In this document: in pieces, positions 26,631-34,806 of the stretch
Position numbering within the stretch: position 1 is the first letter of the stretch
Layout of the letters: each line of letters starts with the position of its first letter
NCBI GenBank assembly: GCA_019638285.1
Contig: JAHBUB010000002.1
Coordinates: forward strand, 62,001-126,000
Length of the DNA stretch: 64,000 nucleotides
Reading direction: 5' to 3'
Source of the DNA: Cyclobacteriaceae bacterium
GTDB lineage: Bacteria > Bacteroidota > Bacteroidia > Cytophagales > Cyclobacteriaceae
Notes under the pieces: generated by a model
Databases searched by the model: none
What the model was told of the DNA's origin: nothing
Seen by the model: only the letters and a program-made list of their open reading frames with translations
Program-made: the position numbers and the translations under genes

Positions 26631-27374
26631 ATGATTCAAGTAATACCCTCTATTGCCATAAGAAAGGGCAAGGTGGTGAAAATGAGGAAAGGTGACCCGA
26701 CTAGTGAGAAGGCATATGATGAGAATCCACTTGATCTGGCCAAAAGATTTCAGGATAGCGGCATAGAAATAGTGCATCTTGTAGATTTGGATGGGGCGGA
26801 AAAGGGCTCTCCAAAAAATTACCACGTCCTCGAAGCGATGTGTGCTTATACAGACTTGAAAGTAAATTTCACTGGCGGGGTGTCAACAGACGGAGACATT
26901 GGTAAGGCGTTTGAGCATGGAGCTTCTCAGATTACAGTTGCAAGTATTGCTGTTACCAACCCTCAGTTGTTTACTTCGTGGCTGATTTCGTATGGTAGGG
27001 AAAAGGTTGCATTGGGGGCGGACGTTACCGACATTAAATCTAAACAAATAGTCTTTCGTAGCTGGCTAAAAAAATCTGAAATAACCCTTTATGATCATAT
27101 TCAGCAATTCTATGAAGATGGTCTTAAATATGTGAAATCAACAGACGTATCAAGGGATGGGGTATTGGAAGGACCTGCTTTTTCATACTATGAAGAGATT
27201 ATTTCAAAATTTCCTGACTTGCAGATTTTGGCAAGTGGCGGTGTAAGAGGGCTTGATGACATTAAGAGATTGAATGATCTCGGACTGTATGCCGTTATTT
27301 TTGGTAAAGCGTTTTACGAAGGTGTTTTGAAACTGAAAGACCTGGAGCATTTTCTGGCAAAAAGCGATAAATAA
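26631..27374 (+). CDS. HisA-like TIM-barrel protein lacking the first catalytic Asp
   Basis: A 247-residue protein clearly homologous to HisA, the ProFAR isomerase of histidine synthesis. Shared segments are VHLVDLDGAEKGS, STDVSRDGVLEGP, LASGGVRGLDDI and AVIFGKAFYEG. However, the general-base Asp of HisA (IPAID in the family) is Ala9 here (VIPSIAIRKGKVV), and the first phosphate-binding GGG is TGG. The second catalytic Asp (GADVTD) and the Thr (STDVS) are retained. No other his gene is in the window. It is therefore more likely a paralogue with another or altered activity than the pathway enzyme. Confidence 0.75.
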   Translation: MIQVIPSIAIRKGKVVKMRKGDPTSEKAYDENPLDLAKRFQDSGIEIVHLVDLDGAEKGSPKNYHVLEAMCAYTDLKVNFTGGVSTDGDIGKAFEHGASQITVASIAVTNPQLFTSWLISYGREKVALGADVTDIKSKQIVFRSWLKKSEITLYDHIQQFYEDGLKYVKSTDVSRDGVLEGPAFSYYEEIISKFPDLQILASGGVRGLDDIKRLNDLGLYAVIFGKAFYEGVLKLKDLEHFLAKSDK

Positions 27375-27476
27375 TCGATCAGCTTATTTAAAGAGCTGTA
27401 ATAATTAAAATCTGAGACGCAGCACTTCACCAGGCATTGTACGAAATACAAGACTGCCTTCTTTATGGCTAAAATG

Positions 27477-27680
27477 CTACGCTAGCATTTTTAGCTCATT
27501 GTTCTCATCGTTCAGTGCCTTGCGGATTTCTTTTAGAGTTTCTTGCTTTAGCTCATAGTAGTCTCGTTTTTTGCGGGGTTTGTTAAGAAGCCTTTTAATG
27601 TAAAGCAAAACCTGCTCTGCTTGTAGTCCGTTAAGCTCCTCCAAGGATGCCTGAATGGCGATTTTGGGTAAACTTTTCAT
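27477..27680 (-). CDS. Small helical protein, antitoxin-like, unknown function
   Basis: A 67-residue, strongly helical and charged protein: SLEELNGLQAEQVLLYIKRL then a basic linker (NKPRKKRDYYE) and a second helix (TLKEIRKALNDENNEL). Size and composition resemble antitoxin-type or small regulatory proteins, but there is no toxin-like gene beside it: downstream is the convergent HisA-like gene and upstream an empty 196 bp. I do not recognise the family. Confidence 0.5.
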   Translation of the reverse strand: MKSLPKIAIQASLEELNGLQAEQVLLYIKRLLNKPRKKRDYYELKQETLKEIRKALNDENNELKMLA

Positions 27681-27876
27681 TTGCTTAGAGTTACTTCAAC
27701 TAATAACGTAAAATAAGGCGTAGGGGTTCGGGAGGTTTGTGTCGCTCAAGCAGAAAATGAAACCAATGTAATTTTAAATCAAGAACGTATGTGTCTTTTT
27801 GAATATTTGCTACCTGCATCAGGCAGGATGACCCTGGGTTTCAGTTTAGGTAAAACCTATTTTAGTATGGATTTGA

Positions 27877-28263
27877 TTAGTTCTTTAACAACGTCAAAAT
27901 ATTTTCCTCACTCACGGGCTTGGTCATATAATGATCGATGCCAAGGTTTTTAGCTCTTTTTATGTCATCAGGATTCATCGATGAGGTGAGTACTACAATG
28001 AGGATATTTTCCTTTTTGGGGAAGTCCAATTTTTTAAACGCGTCAATGAATTGAAAGCCGTCCATTATAGGCATGTTGAGATCCAGAAAAATAATATCCG
28101 GTATGGCAATATCGCCCTGGAAATAACTGTTGAACAAATCCAGCGCCTCTTGTCCATTAAGTGCAGAGTGTACTACTTTGGCAATGCCCAGGCGGTTTAA
28201 GGTGGACTCTGTTATAAAATTGCAGATTTCATCATCATCTACTAACAGAACACTTTTCTTCAT
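27877..28263 (-). CDS. Single-domain response regulator
   Basis: A 128-residue CheY/Rcp1-like receiver with every key residue: acidic pair in LLVDDDEICN, phospho-Asp in FLDLNMPIMDG, Ser/Thr in VVLTSS, and Lys in YMTKPVS. 'LTSSMNPDD' is typical of Bacteroidota stand-alone receivers that act with hybrid kinases. It has no kinase neighbour. Upstream (27681-27876) I see no gene, only a 5 bp hairpin (CCTGC/GCAGG) without a T-run. Confidence 0.9.
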   Translation of the reverse strand: MKKSVLLVDDDEICNFITESTLNRLGIAKVVHSALNGQEALDLFNSYFQGDIAIPDIIFLDLNMPIMDGFQFIDAFKKLDFPKKENILIVVLTSSMNPDDIKRAKNLGIDHYMTKPVSEENILTLLKN

Positions 28264-28407
28264 GAGTCACAATTGTTCTGCAAAGATGATTTATATTTAT
28301 CTTAGACTGGCCGTTAAAGAGGACATTAATTTTTTAGAAAGCCCTACTTAACATTTTCAAACTAATGGAAACCGTCTGAACTTGAATTCCTTAACTAAGG
28401 TGAAGCA

Positions 28408-30096
28408 CTATCGGTAGTGTGTGACCACGAAATCATACGCATTTTCAAAACAAATTTTTCTGGCAAGGTTTTCTGGCGATTGATTATTAAACCACTTCGG
28501 TCTTTCTCTTTTCATACCGTGAAGTATTTGAATCAAATCTTCCTCTAATTTGCCCATATCGAGCACTGTAGCGTATCCTGTTAATGGATTGTTTGCTCCG
28601 TCAAACCCGGTGGCGATGCACAGAATATCCCATATACGCATGGGGTTCGGCAAGTGATAATCAAAGGGAATGTGAATGAATTGCTCCAGTGTGCGTGCCA
28701 ACAGATTTTTGGTGCGTTTTCTTTCAATATATGGCAGTGGCAAATTGGGCAACCAGAACTTTTGATAAAATCCGAGAAGTTCTTGATCCAGTGAGATCCC
28801 AATCAACCCCTCACTGTCATGTATTTCAATTACATCTTCATCACAAAGATTAATGTTCCAGGCTTTAAATCCTTGAACGCGGAAACTATCGTTTTCTTTG
28901 CCGTTTTTCGTATTCTCAATTTGGGTGTCCAGCCTGTCAATTCCTGAGTAGCCTACCTGACTGGCAATTACAGGAATTTTTGAAATTGCATTTTCGGGTT
29001 TGCGATTGAATGGACGAATTATGGTTTTATAGAAATTCTGGCGAGAGGCGGCACTCATGTGCTTTACATCAATAAGTATACGTTTAGATCCAGTATTTTT
29101 TAAATCATCATCCAATCCCAGAAGTTCATTCATCACATCGTAAGTTGCATTCTTAAGAACCCCTTTATCCATATTTTTATGCTGGTCGTAGACATACTTC
29201 GACACAAAGGGCAAGCTATGTGCATGGCCGCAAAGCGTATTGTTGAAGTGGCCCGCAAAAGTGATATAGAAGGGTGTGTGCTCCCACCTTTTAAGCGTAG
29301 AATCGTCCAAAGCTTCCTCCCCTTTCAATTGCCTGATGCGGCTTTTTAACTTACCAATACTCACATCTTTGGGTCTGCCTCCCGATCTAAGGAAATCATC
29401 TTCTGGATTGCCTACACCTAAAGCGTGTATGCCCTCCAAAGTAAGGACTATAATTACATCGTCATTGTCTGGGCGTAGGCGATACAGCACATCGCCTCCA
29501 TTCTGTGCGAGTTGATAAACCCCCTCCCAGGTGCGATAAGGACCATGCGGAACTAATTGAAGTTTATGCGGGGTGGTTACTTTTTCACCCGATTTACTTA
29601 GGTAAAATTTATACTCTTGTTTTAGTTCTTCAAAGTAATCGTAATGGCCATTTTGTAGATACTTAATTCGTTCTAATGGTAGATTCACAAACCTATTTTG
29701 GATGAATTCAAGTTCAGATTTTTTAACTTTTTCCATTCCAGGTTGCGTCTTCATCAGCTTTATCAGCCATTCCATCGCTTGGTCTTCTCCATCAGCATGA
29801 ATGCGATTGAAATAATCTCTAATAATTTGTTTGCATATAAGACCTGCGCTGTTGCCATAGAAATAGCCTTTCTCAATGGGATATAAGGACGCAAACATAA
29901 GCTTGACACGCGCTTGTGTACTTTTTACTAGATCACACTGGCTGTAACCTCTGGCTTGCCGGCCCCTTCTCTGCTCCTCCAGATTTGATTGTGGGATTTG
30001 CCATGGATTCAGCGGAAGTTTATCAACTCCGTCTAAGGCCATTACTGATGAGTTGTATGCCACTTTACCCGGATAACAATGAAAGTCAGCGTACAT
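28408..30096 (-). CDS. Divergent M19 (membrane dipeptidase)-like hydrolase
   Basis: A 562-residue protein without a signal peptide. Spaced motifs echo the M19/renal dipeptidase metal site: ADFHC at 3-7, EGIHALG at 221-227, FAGHFNNTLCGHAH at 280-293, IDVKHMS at 342-348, VIASQVGYSG near 377, GLIGISLD near 430 and ATGFDGA near 495. The protein is much longer than typical M19 enzymes (about 350-400), with extra N-terminal and central segments, and the second-His region has Gln (ASQVG) where M19 has His. Its gene starts 1 bp after the stop of a degenerate receiver gene, so the two form an operon. Confidence 0.6.
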   Translation of the reverse strand: MYADFHCYPGKVAYNSSVMALDGVDKLPLNPWQIPQSNLEEQRRGRQARGYSQCDLVKSTQARVKLMFASLYPIEKGYFYGNSAGLICKQIIRDYFNRIHADGEDQAMEWLIKLMKTQPGMEKVKKSELEFIQNRFVNLPLERIKYLQNGHYDYFEELKQEYKFYLSKSGEKVTTPHKLQLVPHGPYRTWEGVYQLAQNGGDVLYRLRPDNDDVIIVLTLEGIHALGVGNPEDDFLRSGGRPKDVSIGKLKSRIRQLKGEEALDDSTLKRWEHTPFYITFAGHFNNTLCGHAHSLPFVSKYVYDQHKNMDKGVLKNATYDVMNELLGLDDDLKNTGSKRILIDVKHMSAASRQNFYKTIIRPFNRKPENAISKIPVIASQVGYSGIDRLDTQIENTKNGKENDSFRVQGFKAWNINLCDEDVIEIHDSEGLIGISLDQELLGFYQKFWLPNLPLPYIERKRTKNLLARTLEQFIHIPFDYHLPNPMRIWDILCIATGFDGANNPLTGYATVLDMGKLEEDLIQILHGMKRERPKWFNNQSPENLARKICFENAYDFVVTHYR

Positions 30097-30097
30097 T

Positions 30098-30514
30098 TTA
30101 GTTCAGTTGATCAGTCTTGGGATCAATTCCCATAAAACTCTGAATTGCCCGGGTGCGTTCATGGGCGTTAATTAGTTCAGAAATGCCATCCAGCCCACCC
30201 CGATGAATGCTGGCTTTCAATTTCTTCATAATTGGTTTATAATCTTTGTCTGGTGTCTGATCTAAAAAGACTACTGACGTGTTAACATTGAAAGAGAAAT
30301 TACGAATACCCCTTACCATTTCTATACCTGTGATCACCGGCAAATCAATGGCGCTGATAATAAGACTGAAACTCTCTTTGCGCGCAGCCAGTAAACCGTC
30401 AAGTCCACTTTGAGCCACGTGAACCAACCAGCCCGCATAATCAAATTGCTTCTTAATATCATTTGCCATCGAAATTTGCCGATGTACCACAAGCACCCTC
30501 AAGTATTCATTCAT
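30098..30514 (-). CDS. Pseudo-receiver protein lacking the phospho-acceptor
   Basis: A 138-residue receiver-fold protein in which the chemistry has been lost: the first-strand acids are replaced (VLVVHRQIS), the phospho-acceptor position is Ala (LIISAIDLPVITG, where the family has an Asp before 'hxLP'), and the Lys/Pro corner is absent. The fold-shaping segments (GYD-like core, VITGIEMVRGIR) remain. It can only act by a phosphorylation-independent contact. It is translationally adjacent to the M19-like hydrolase, 1 bp upstream. Confidence 0.65.
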   Translation of the reverse strand: MNEYLRVLVVHRQISMANDIKKQFDYAGWLVHVAQSGLDGLLAARKESFSLIISAIDLPVITGIEMVRGIRNFSFNVNTSVVFLDQTPDKDYKPIMKKLKASIHRGGLDGISELINAHERTRAIQSFMGIDPKTDQLN

Positions 30515-30644
30515 CTACACTAAACCTATTTTACAAGATGGATCCAATTAAAATGTGTTTCTTGGAGGTTGGCACGAGACGTTTTCCCAATTTTGGAAAA
30601 GCTTGTTTTTTGACTTATTTGAAGGTTTTATTTTGACCTACTAT

Positions 30645-30678
30645 AAGGATATCCTTAAGAATTTAAGGAAATCTTTAA
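30645..30678. repeat. Tandem near-palindromic sites, possible operator
   Basis: AAGGATATCCTTAA (30645-30658) contains the perfect 12 bp palindrome AAGGATATCCTT. AAGGAAATCTTTAA (30665-30678) repeats it with 12 of 14 bases identical, 20 bp apart, about two DNA turns. The pair lies between the end of the NarL-type regulator gene and the start of the pseudo-receiver gene, 131-164 bp before the latter. No T-run follows, so it is not a classical terminator. Confidence 0.5.
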
Positions 30679-30685
30679 AATGACA

Positions 30686-31333
30686 TTAAATCAAAAGTCC
30701 GTTTTCATAGGCAAATTTGATCATGCCCACGGTATTACGAACCCCCAATTTTTGTTGAATATGAGCTTTATGGGAATGAATTGTTTTTTCGGAGATATTG
30801 AGCCTAACACTTATTTCTTTTAAGGAGTGTTCTTCACAAATGAGTCCGAAAATTTCTTTTTCGCGTTCACTCAATTCTGCCATTTTAGAGAAGAGAGGTT
30901 TTTCAGATCTTAGTGAAATGCTCTTACGCATTACTGAAGAGATTAAATCGTTATGATAAAAATCCTTCTCATATACTGAAAGTATGGCCCGCTCCAATTC
31001 ATCAGGGTTAGTGTTCTTAAGCAAAAAGGAGTGTACCCCCATCTCCAACATATGCAACATAAACTTTTCGCTATTGTGTTGAGTGAGCACAATGATTTTT
31101 AGATCGGGGTATTTGGGGATTATGTATTCTGCCGTTTCTACTCCATTCATTATGGGCATTTCCAGATCCAGCAATATCACATCTGGCTTTTGTTTGCCAA
31201 GGAGTTGTATCAATTCTTTACCATGCTGCACTTCCCATACTTCCCCTACCTTTCGGAAGGTTTTGAGCAGGCGCACCATGGCTTTTCTGAAAAGATTGTG
31301 ATCGTCTACGATACAAACGTTGATGCTGCTCAT
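30686..31333 (-). CDS. NarL/LuxR-type response regulator
   Basis: A 215-residue two-domain regulator. The receiver has CIVDDHNLFR, phospho-Asp in ILLDLEMPIMNG, Thr in VLTQH and Lys in FLLKNTNP. The LuxR-type helix-turn-helix (about 150-210) reads LSEREKEIFGLICEEHSLK, then LNISEKTIHSHKAHIQQKL. Its start overlaps the stop of the downstream-oriented kinase gene by 4 bp (ATGA), so the pair is co-translated. It may bind the tandem palindromes just past its 3' end. Confidence 0.9.
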   Translation of the reverse strand: MSSINVCIVDDHNLFRKAMVRLLKTFRKVGEVWEVQHGKELIQLLGKQKPDVILLDLEMPIMNGVETAEYIIPKYPDLKIIVLTQHNSEKFMLHMLEMGVHSFLLKNTNPDELERAILSVYEKDFYHNDLISSVMRKSISLRSEKPLFSKMAELSEREKEIFGLICEEHSLKEISVRLNISEKTIHSHKAHIQQKLGVRNTVGMIKFAYENGLLI

Positions 31334-32106
31334 GAATAAATTAAAGGTAGCATTACTGAAACAACAGTCCCAGAGGGTTCGTTTTTTTTTAATGTTAATT
31401 CGCCTCCCAGTAAGGCTACCCTATTCTCCAGGTTATAAAGACCCAATCCGTGCCTTCCGGGAATCTTATTTTTTATGCTTGATAAATCAAACCCCAGGCC
31501 ATCATCGGCAATGGTAAAGAAAAGACTGTTTTTTGTCCACAGAAAATTTACATCGATTTGTGGTGCGTGTGAGTGTTTGAGAGAATTGGTAGTTGCCTCC
31601 TGCACTATCCTGTAAACTAATAACTCCTGATCTTTATCCAACGAAAGCCTTTTGCCCTCTTCATTATAAGAAACGGTTGTTGTTTTGTGCAATGAAAGGC
31701 GCTCACACATTTCTTGCAAGGATTGGAAAAGACCGAAATTCTCTAATGTAGAGGGCATCAAATCCCATGATATTTTTTGTACAGATTCATGGGTTTTATC
31801 TACGAGCTGAATAAGCTCAGAGAAATCATTGTTAGATTGACTACTAAGGCCAATGCGAAGAGTCATTAGCATCATTCCTACGTCATCATGCAAGTCTTTT
31901 GATATGCGCCTGCGCTCATTTTCCTGCATCTCCAGCGCTATCCTGAGCATTTTTCTCTGGTAATCAATCTCTAGGCGCTGTTTTTTGACCTCCTCTTGCA
32001 TCCTCTTTTTCTGGTAGAAAACCACAAACAGAATAGCCACCACTCCTATTAGCAGCAGTACGGTTACGCCAACGATTAGGAGAGTTATTTGAGGGTTTCC
32101 ATTCAT
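31330..32106 (-). CDS. NarX/DesK-type sensor histidine kinase
   Basis: A 258-residue kinase of the HisKA_3 class. One membrane helix (ITLLIVGVTVLLLIGVVAIL) is followed by a coiled coil and the phospho-His in ERRRISKDLHDDVGMMLMTL. The HATPase domain has VQEATTNSLKHSHA (N box), DDGLGFD (G1) and GRHGLGLYNLENRV (G2). The ATG at 32104-32106 puts the membrane helix at the N-terminus; an upstream in-frame start would add 23 residues. No extracellular sensor domain. It pairs with the overlapping LuxR-type regulator. Confidence 0.88.
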   Translation of the reverse strand: MNGNPQITLLIVGVTVLLLIGVVAILFVVFYQKKRMQEEVKKQRLEIDYQRKMLRIALEMQENERRRISKDLHDDVGMMLMTLRIGLSSQSNNDFSELIQLVDKTHESVQKISWDLMPSTLENFGLFQSLQEMCERLSLHKTTTVSYNEEGKRLSLDKDQELLVYRIVQEATTNSLKHSHAPQIDVNFLWTKNSLFFTIADDGLGFDLSSIKNKIPGRHGLGLYNLENRVALLGGELTLKKNEPSGTVVSVMLPLIYS

Positions 32107-32311
32107 GGATGAAGTGTAATCAATTACAAGATAAGGTGGAATTTTCAAAAGAAGGAAATTGATCTTTGATCCCATTATTAAAAGTAAGCTCTTATTTCAT
32201 TAATCGGGATGATACATTGGCTCAGAACCCTCTAGCATACAACGGTACACGCAAGCTTAACCCCATAAAGAAAAATCCAATGTTAACAACAAGACTTTAT
32301 CAGTGCAACGC

Positions 32312-32319
32312 TATATTTG
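32312..32319 (+). promoter_or_regulatory. Possible -7 promoter element of the PLP enzyme gene
   Basis: TATATTTG matches TAnnTTTG and lies 31 bp before the ATG at 32351. The expected -33 region reads GTTAAC rather than TTG. Confidence 0.4.
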
Positions 32320-32350
32320 TTCGTCCTTGATAGCCCAAACCCATTAAAAG

Positions 32351-33478
32351 ATGAAGCTAAAATTTTCGAAATTGACTCAAAGTGTACATGCCGGGTCTCC
32401 CGGTGACCCGCTCTACGGGGGGGTTGTAAATCCGATCTACCTGTCATCTGCTTATGATTATGAAGATACGGTCAGGTATCCAAGATACTACAATACGCCC
32501 AATCAAGTAGCAGTGGTTGAAAAAATTGCAGCCTTAGAGAACGGAGAGGATGGGATAGTTTTTAGTTCGGGAATGGCAGCCATTATGACTTCCATATTTG
32601 CTCTAGTGAAATCAGGCGATCATATTATTTTTCAAAATGACCTTTATGGAGGTACTCACCACGCAGCGCTGCATGAGCTCAATCGTTATGGAATAACATA
32701 TTCGATGGTGGATGCCACCGAGCCTCAAAATTTTGAAAAAGCAATTCGTAAAGAGACCCGAATAATATACATAGAAACGCCCTCTAACCCACTTCTGAAA
32801 ATTACTGACATTAAGAAGGTGGCAGCGATTGCCAAAAAGCATAGCGTTACTACTATTATTGACAATACATTTGCGTCACCTGTAAATCAGAACCCGATTG
32901 ATTTTGGAATCGACATAGTAACACATAGCGGCACTAAATATATTGGTGGTCACAGCGATTTGTGTTGCGGGTTAATGGTGTCTTCAAAAAAGCTAACCAA
33001 TAAAATAAAAACAAGTGCCATGCATTTTGGCGGCAGCCTTGATGCACAAATATGCTACCTGGTAGAACGAAGCATGAAAACCATTGTGCTTCGTGTTAAT
33101 CAGCAGAATCGCAATGCAATGACCATTGCCCGTTTTCTGGAGTCAGAGAGCAAAGTGGGAAAAGTTTTTTATCCGGGATTAAAAACGCATCCTCTTCACA
33201 ATGTTGCAAAAAAGCAAATGACCGGTGGTTTTGGAGGAATGCTTTCGTTTGAGTTAAAGGGTAGTCCGGATCAATTCATGAAAAAACTGAAGTACATTAA
33301 ACGGGCCGTAAGCTTGGGAGGAGTGGAGAGTACCATTAATTCCCCGATGAGAACATCTCACGCTAAACTTACCCCTGAAGAACGTAAGGCGGCAGGTATT
33401 AGCGATAAACTATTGCGCTTTTCAGTGGGTATCGAGGATTCTTCTGACTTAATTAATGATATTAAGAGGGCATTATAA
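32351..33478 (+). CDS. Cys/Met metabolism PLP-dependent enzyme (cystathionine gamma-synthase/lyase family)
   Basis: A 375-residue fold-type I PLP enzyme of trans-sulfuration. Family features are the FSSGMAAIMTSIFALVKSGD segment, YIETPSNPLLKITD, the PLP-binding Lys in THSGTKYIGGHSD, and the C-terminal SLGGVESTINSPMRTSHA with RFSVGIED. It could be cystathionine gamma-synthase, gamma-lyase or methionine gamma-lyase; sequence alone does not separate them reliably. It is monocistronic. Confidence 0.88.
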   Translation: MKLKFSKLTQSVHAGSPGDPLYGGVVNPIYLSSAYDYEDTVRYPRYYNTPNQVAVVEKIAALENGEDGIVFSSGMAAIMTSIFALVKSGDHIIFQNDLYGGTHHAALHELNRYGITYSMVDATEPQNFEKAIRKETRIIYIETPSNPLLKITDIKKVAAIAKKHSVTTIIDNTFASPVNQNPIDFGIDIVTHSGTKYIGGHSDLCCGLMVSSKKLTNKIKTSAMHFGGSLDAQICYLVERSMKTIVLRVNQQNRNAMTIARFLESESKVGKVFYPGLKTHPLHNVAKKQMTGGFGGMLSFELKGSPDQFMKKLKYIKRAVSLGGVESTINSPMRTSHAKLTPEERKAAGISDKLLRFSVGIEDSSDLINDIKRAL

Positions 33479-33569
33479 GTCGGGTCAACCCACAAATTTA
33501 ATTCTGAAGGATCATATGCATATTACTTTATAGAGGTATGCCCATCTCATATACGCCTTCAAAATTTAA

Positions 33570-34091
33570 TCACTTTAACTCTACGATAATCTCGATTTCA
33601 ACAGCAATGTTGCCAGGTAAGGCATTCATACCTACTGCTGAGCGCGCGTGCTTTCCATTGTCGCCAAACACCTCTACCAACAAATCGGAACAGCCGTTGA
33701 TTACTTTTGATTGATCTTTGAAGTCTGAAGTACAGTTGACCATACCCAATACTTTGACAACGCGCTTCACTTTGTTGAGGCTTCCCAGTTCCGCCTTCAT
33801 GGTTGATAGCAATGCGATGCCAGCCTGGCGTGCAGCATCATAACCTTCTTCGATGGTCATATCTTGTCCTACTTTTCCGGTAATGCTTGTACCATCTGAT
33901 CGGCTAGGTCCATGCCCTGAAAGATAAAGCAAGTTGCCAGTGCGTACGGCCTTTACATAATTGGCAGTAGGCGTGGCGGGTGGAGCCAACTTAATGCCCA
34001 GTTCTTCCACCTTTTTATCATAATCTACTTTCTGTGCAAACGAGTAAACAGTAAATAGAAACAAAGAGGCTAGCGTCAACAAATATTTCAT
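33570..34091 (-). CDS. Exported RidA/YjgF family protein
   Basis: A 173-residue protein with a clear Sec signal (MKYLLTLASLFLFTVYSFAQ) followed by a RidA-like domain. Family segments are GNLLYLSGHGP, the segment with GYDAARQAGIALLSTMKAEL, and ARSAVGMNALPGNIAVEIE, which keeps the Arg that binds the imine substrate carboxylate. Cytosolic RidA removes reactive enamines/imines; an exported version must act on something in the periplasm. The ATG at 34089-34091 starts the signal peptide. Confidence 0.85.
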   Translation of the reverse strand: MKYLLTLASLFLFTVYSFAQKVDYDKKVEELGIKLAPPATPTANYVKAVRTGNLLYLSGHGPSRSDGTSITGKVGQDMTIEEGYDAARQAGIALLSTMKAELGSLNKVKRVVKVLGMVNCTSDFKDQSKVINGCSDLLVEVFGDNGKHARSAVGMNALPGNIAVEIEIIVELK

Positions 34092-34227
34092 AGGGTAAGG
34101 ATTATTTTCAAATTCCAAGATAAAGAAAATTAAGAAAGATAATGTGAGTCAGCATCAGATTTACATGTATAATTCTTTGTAGAAAATTGCGACTTTTACC
34201 AGTCACTTTCAGTTAATTTTTTCATCT

Positions 34228-34806
34228 ATGAGAGAAAAAAAGCGTTGTGCCTGGTGCTTGGGATTTGATCAATACATTGAATACCATGATACAGAGTGGG
34301 GCGTTCCTGTACACAATGACCGGAGACATTTTGAGTTTCTTATTTTAGAAGGAGCTCAAGCAGGTTTAAGTTGGGCAACAATTTTAAAGAAGAGAGAGGG
34401 CTACCAAAAGTTATTTGCAGACTTTGATCCGGAAAAAGTAGCTCAATTCTCAGAGACAAAAATTGAAAAGTTGTTGCTAAACCCCGCGATTGTAAGGAAT
34501 AGATTAAAAGTAAATGCGGCTGTTAATAATGCGAAGCGATTTCTGGAAGTGCAAAAAGAATTTGGCTCGTTCGACAGATACATTTGGCAATTTGTAGGAG
34601 GCAAGCCCATTGTAGGTAAACGAGAAATAATGGCGGAGGTCCCCGCGACAACCAAAGAATCAGATGCGTTGAGCAAAGATTTAATTAAACGCGGATTTAA
34701 ATTTGTGGGAAGCACAGTAATTTATGCACACATGCAAGCCTGCGGATTAGTGAATGACCATTTAACCGATTGTTTCAGGTTTAAGGAAACAAAAGATCTA
34801 AAATAA
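34228..34806 (+). CDS. tag: DNA-3-methyladenine glycosylase I
   Basis: A 192-residue base-excision repair enzyme that removes 3-methyladenine. RCAWCLGFDQYIEYHDTEWG at the N-terminus and VYAHMQACGLVNDHLTDCF at the C-terminus hold the Cys/His ligands of the zinc snap. EGAQAGLSWATILKKREGY is the helix-hairpin-helix region unique to Tag. Its 3' end overlaps the convergent LysE gene by 9 bp. Confidence 0.95.
   Translation: MREKKRCAWCLGFDQYIEYHDTEWGVPVHNDRRHFEFLILEGAQAGLSWATILKKREGYQKLFADFDPEKVAQFSETKIEKLLLNPAIVRNRLKVNAAVNNAKRFLEVQKEFGSFDRYIWQFVGGKPIVGKREIMAEVPATTKESDALSKDLIKRGFKFVGSTVIYAHMQACGLVNDHLTDCFRFKETKDLK

Noticed and set aside
27477-27680. A complete toxin-antitoxin pair
   Set aside because: No toxin-like frame lies on either side of the small gene.
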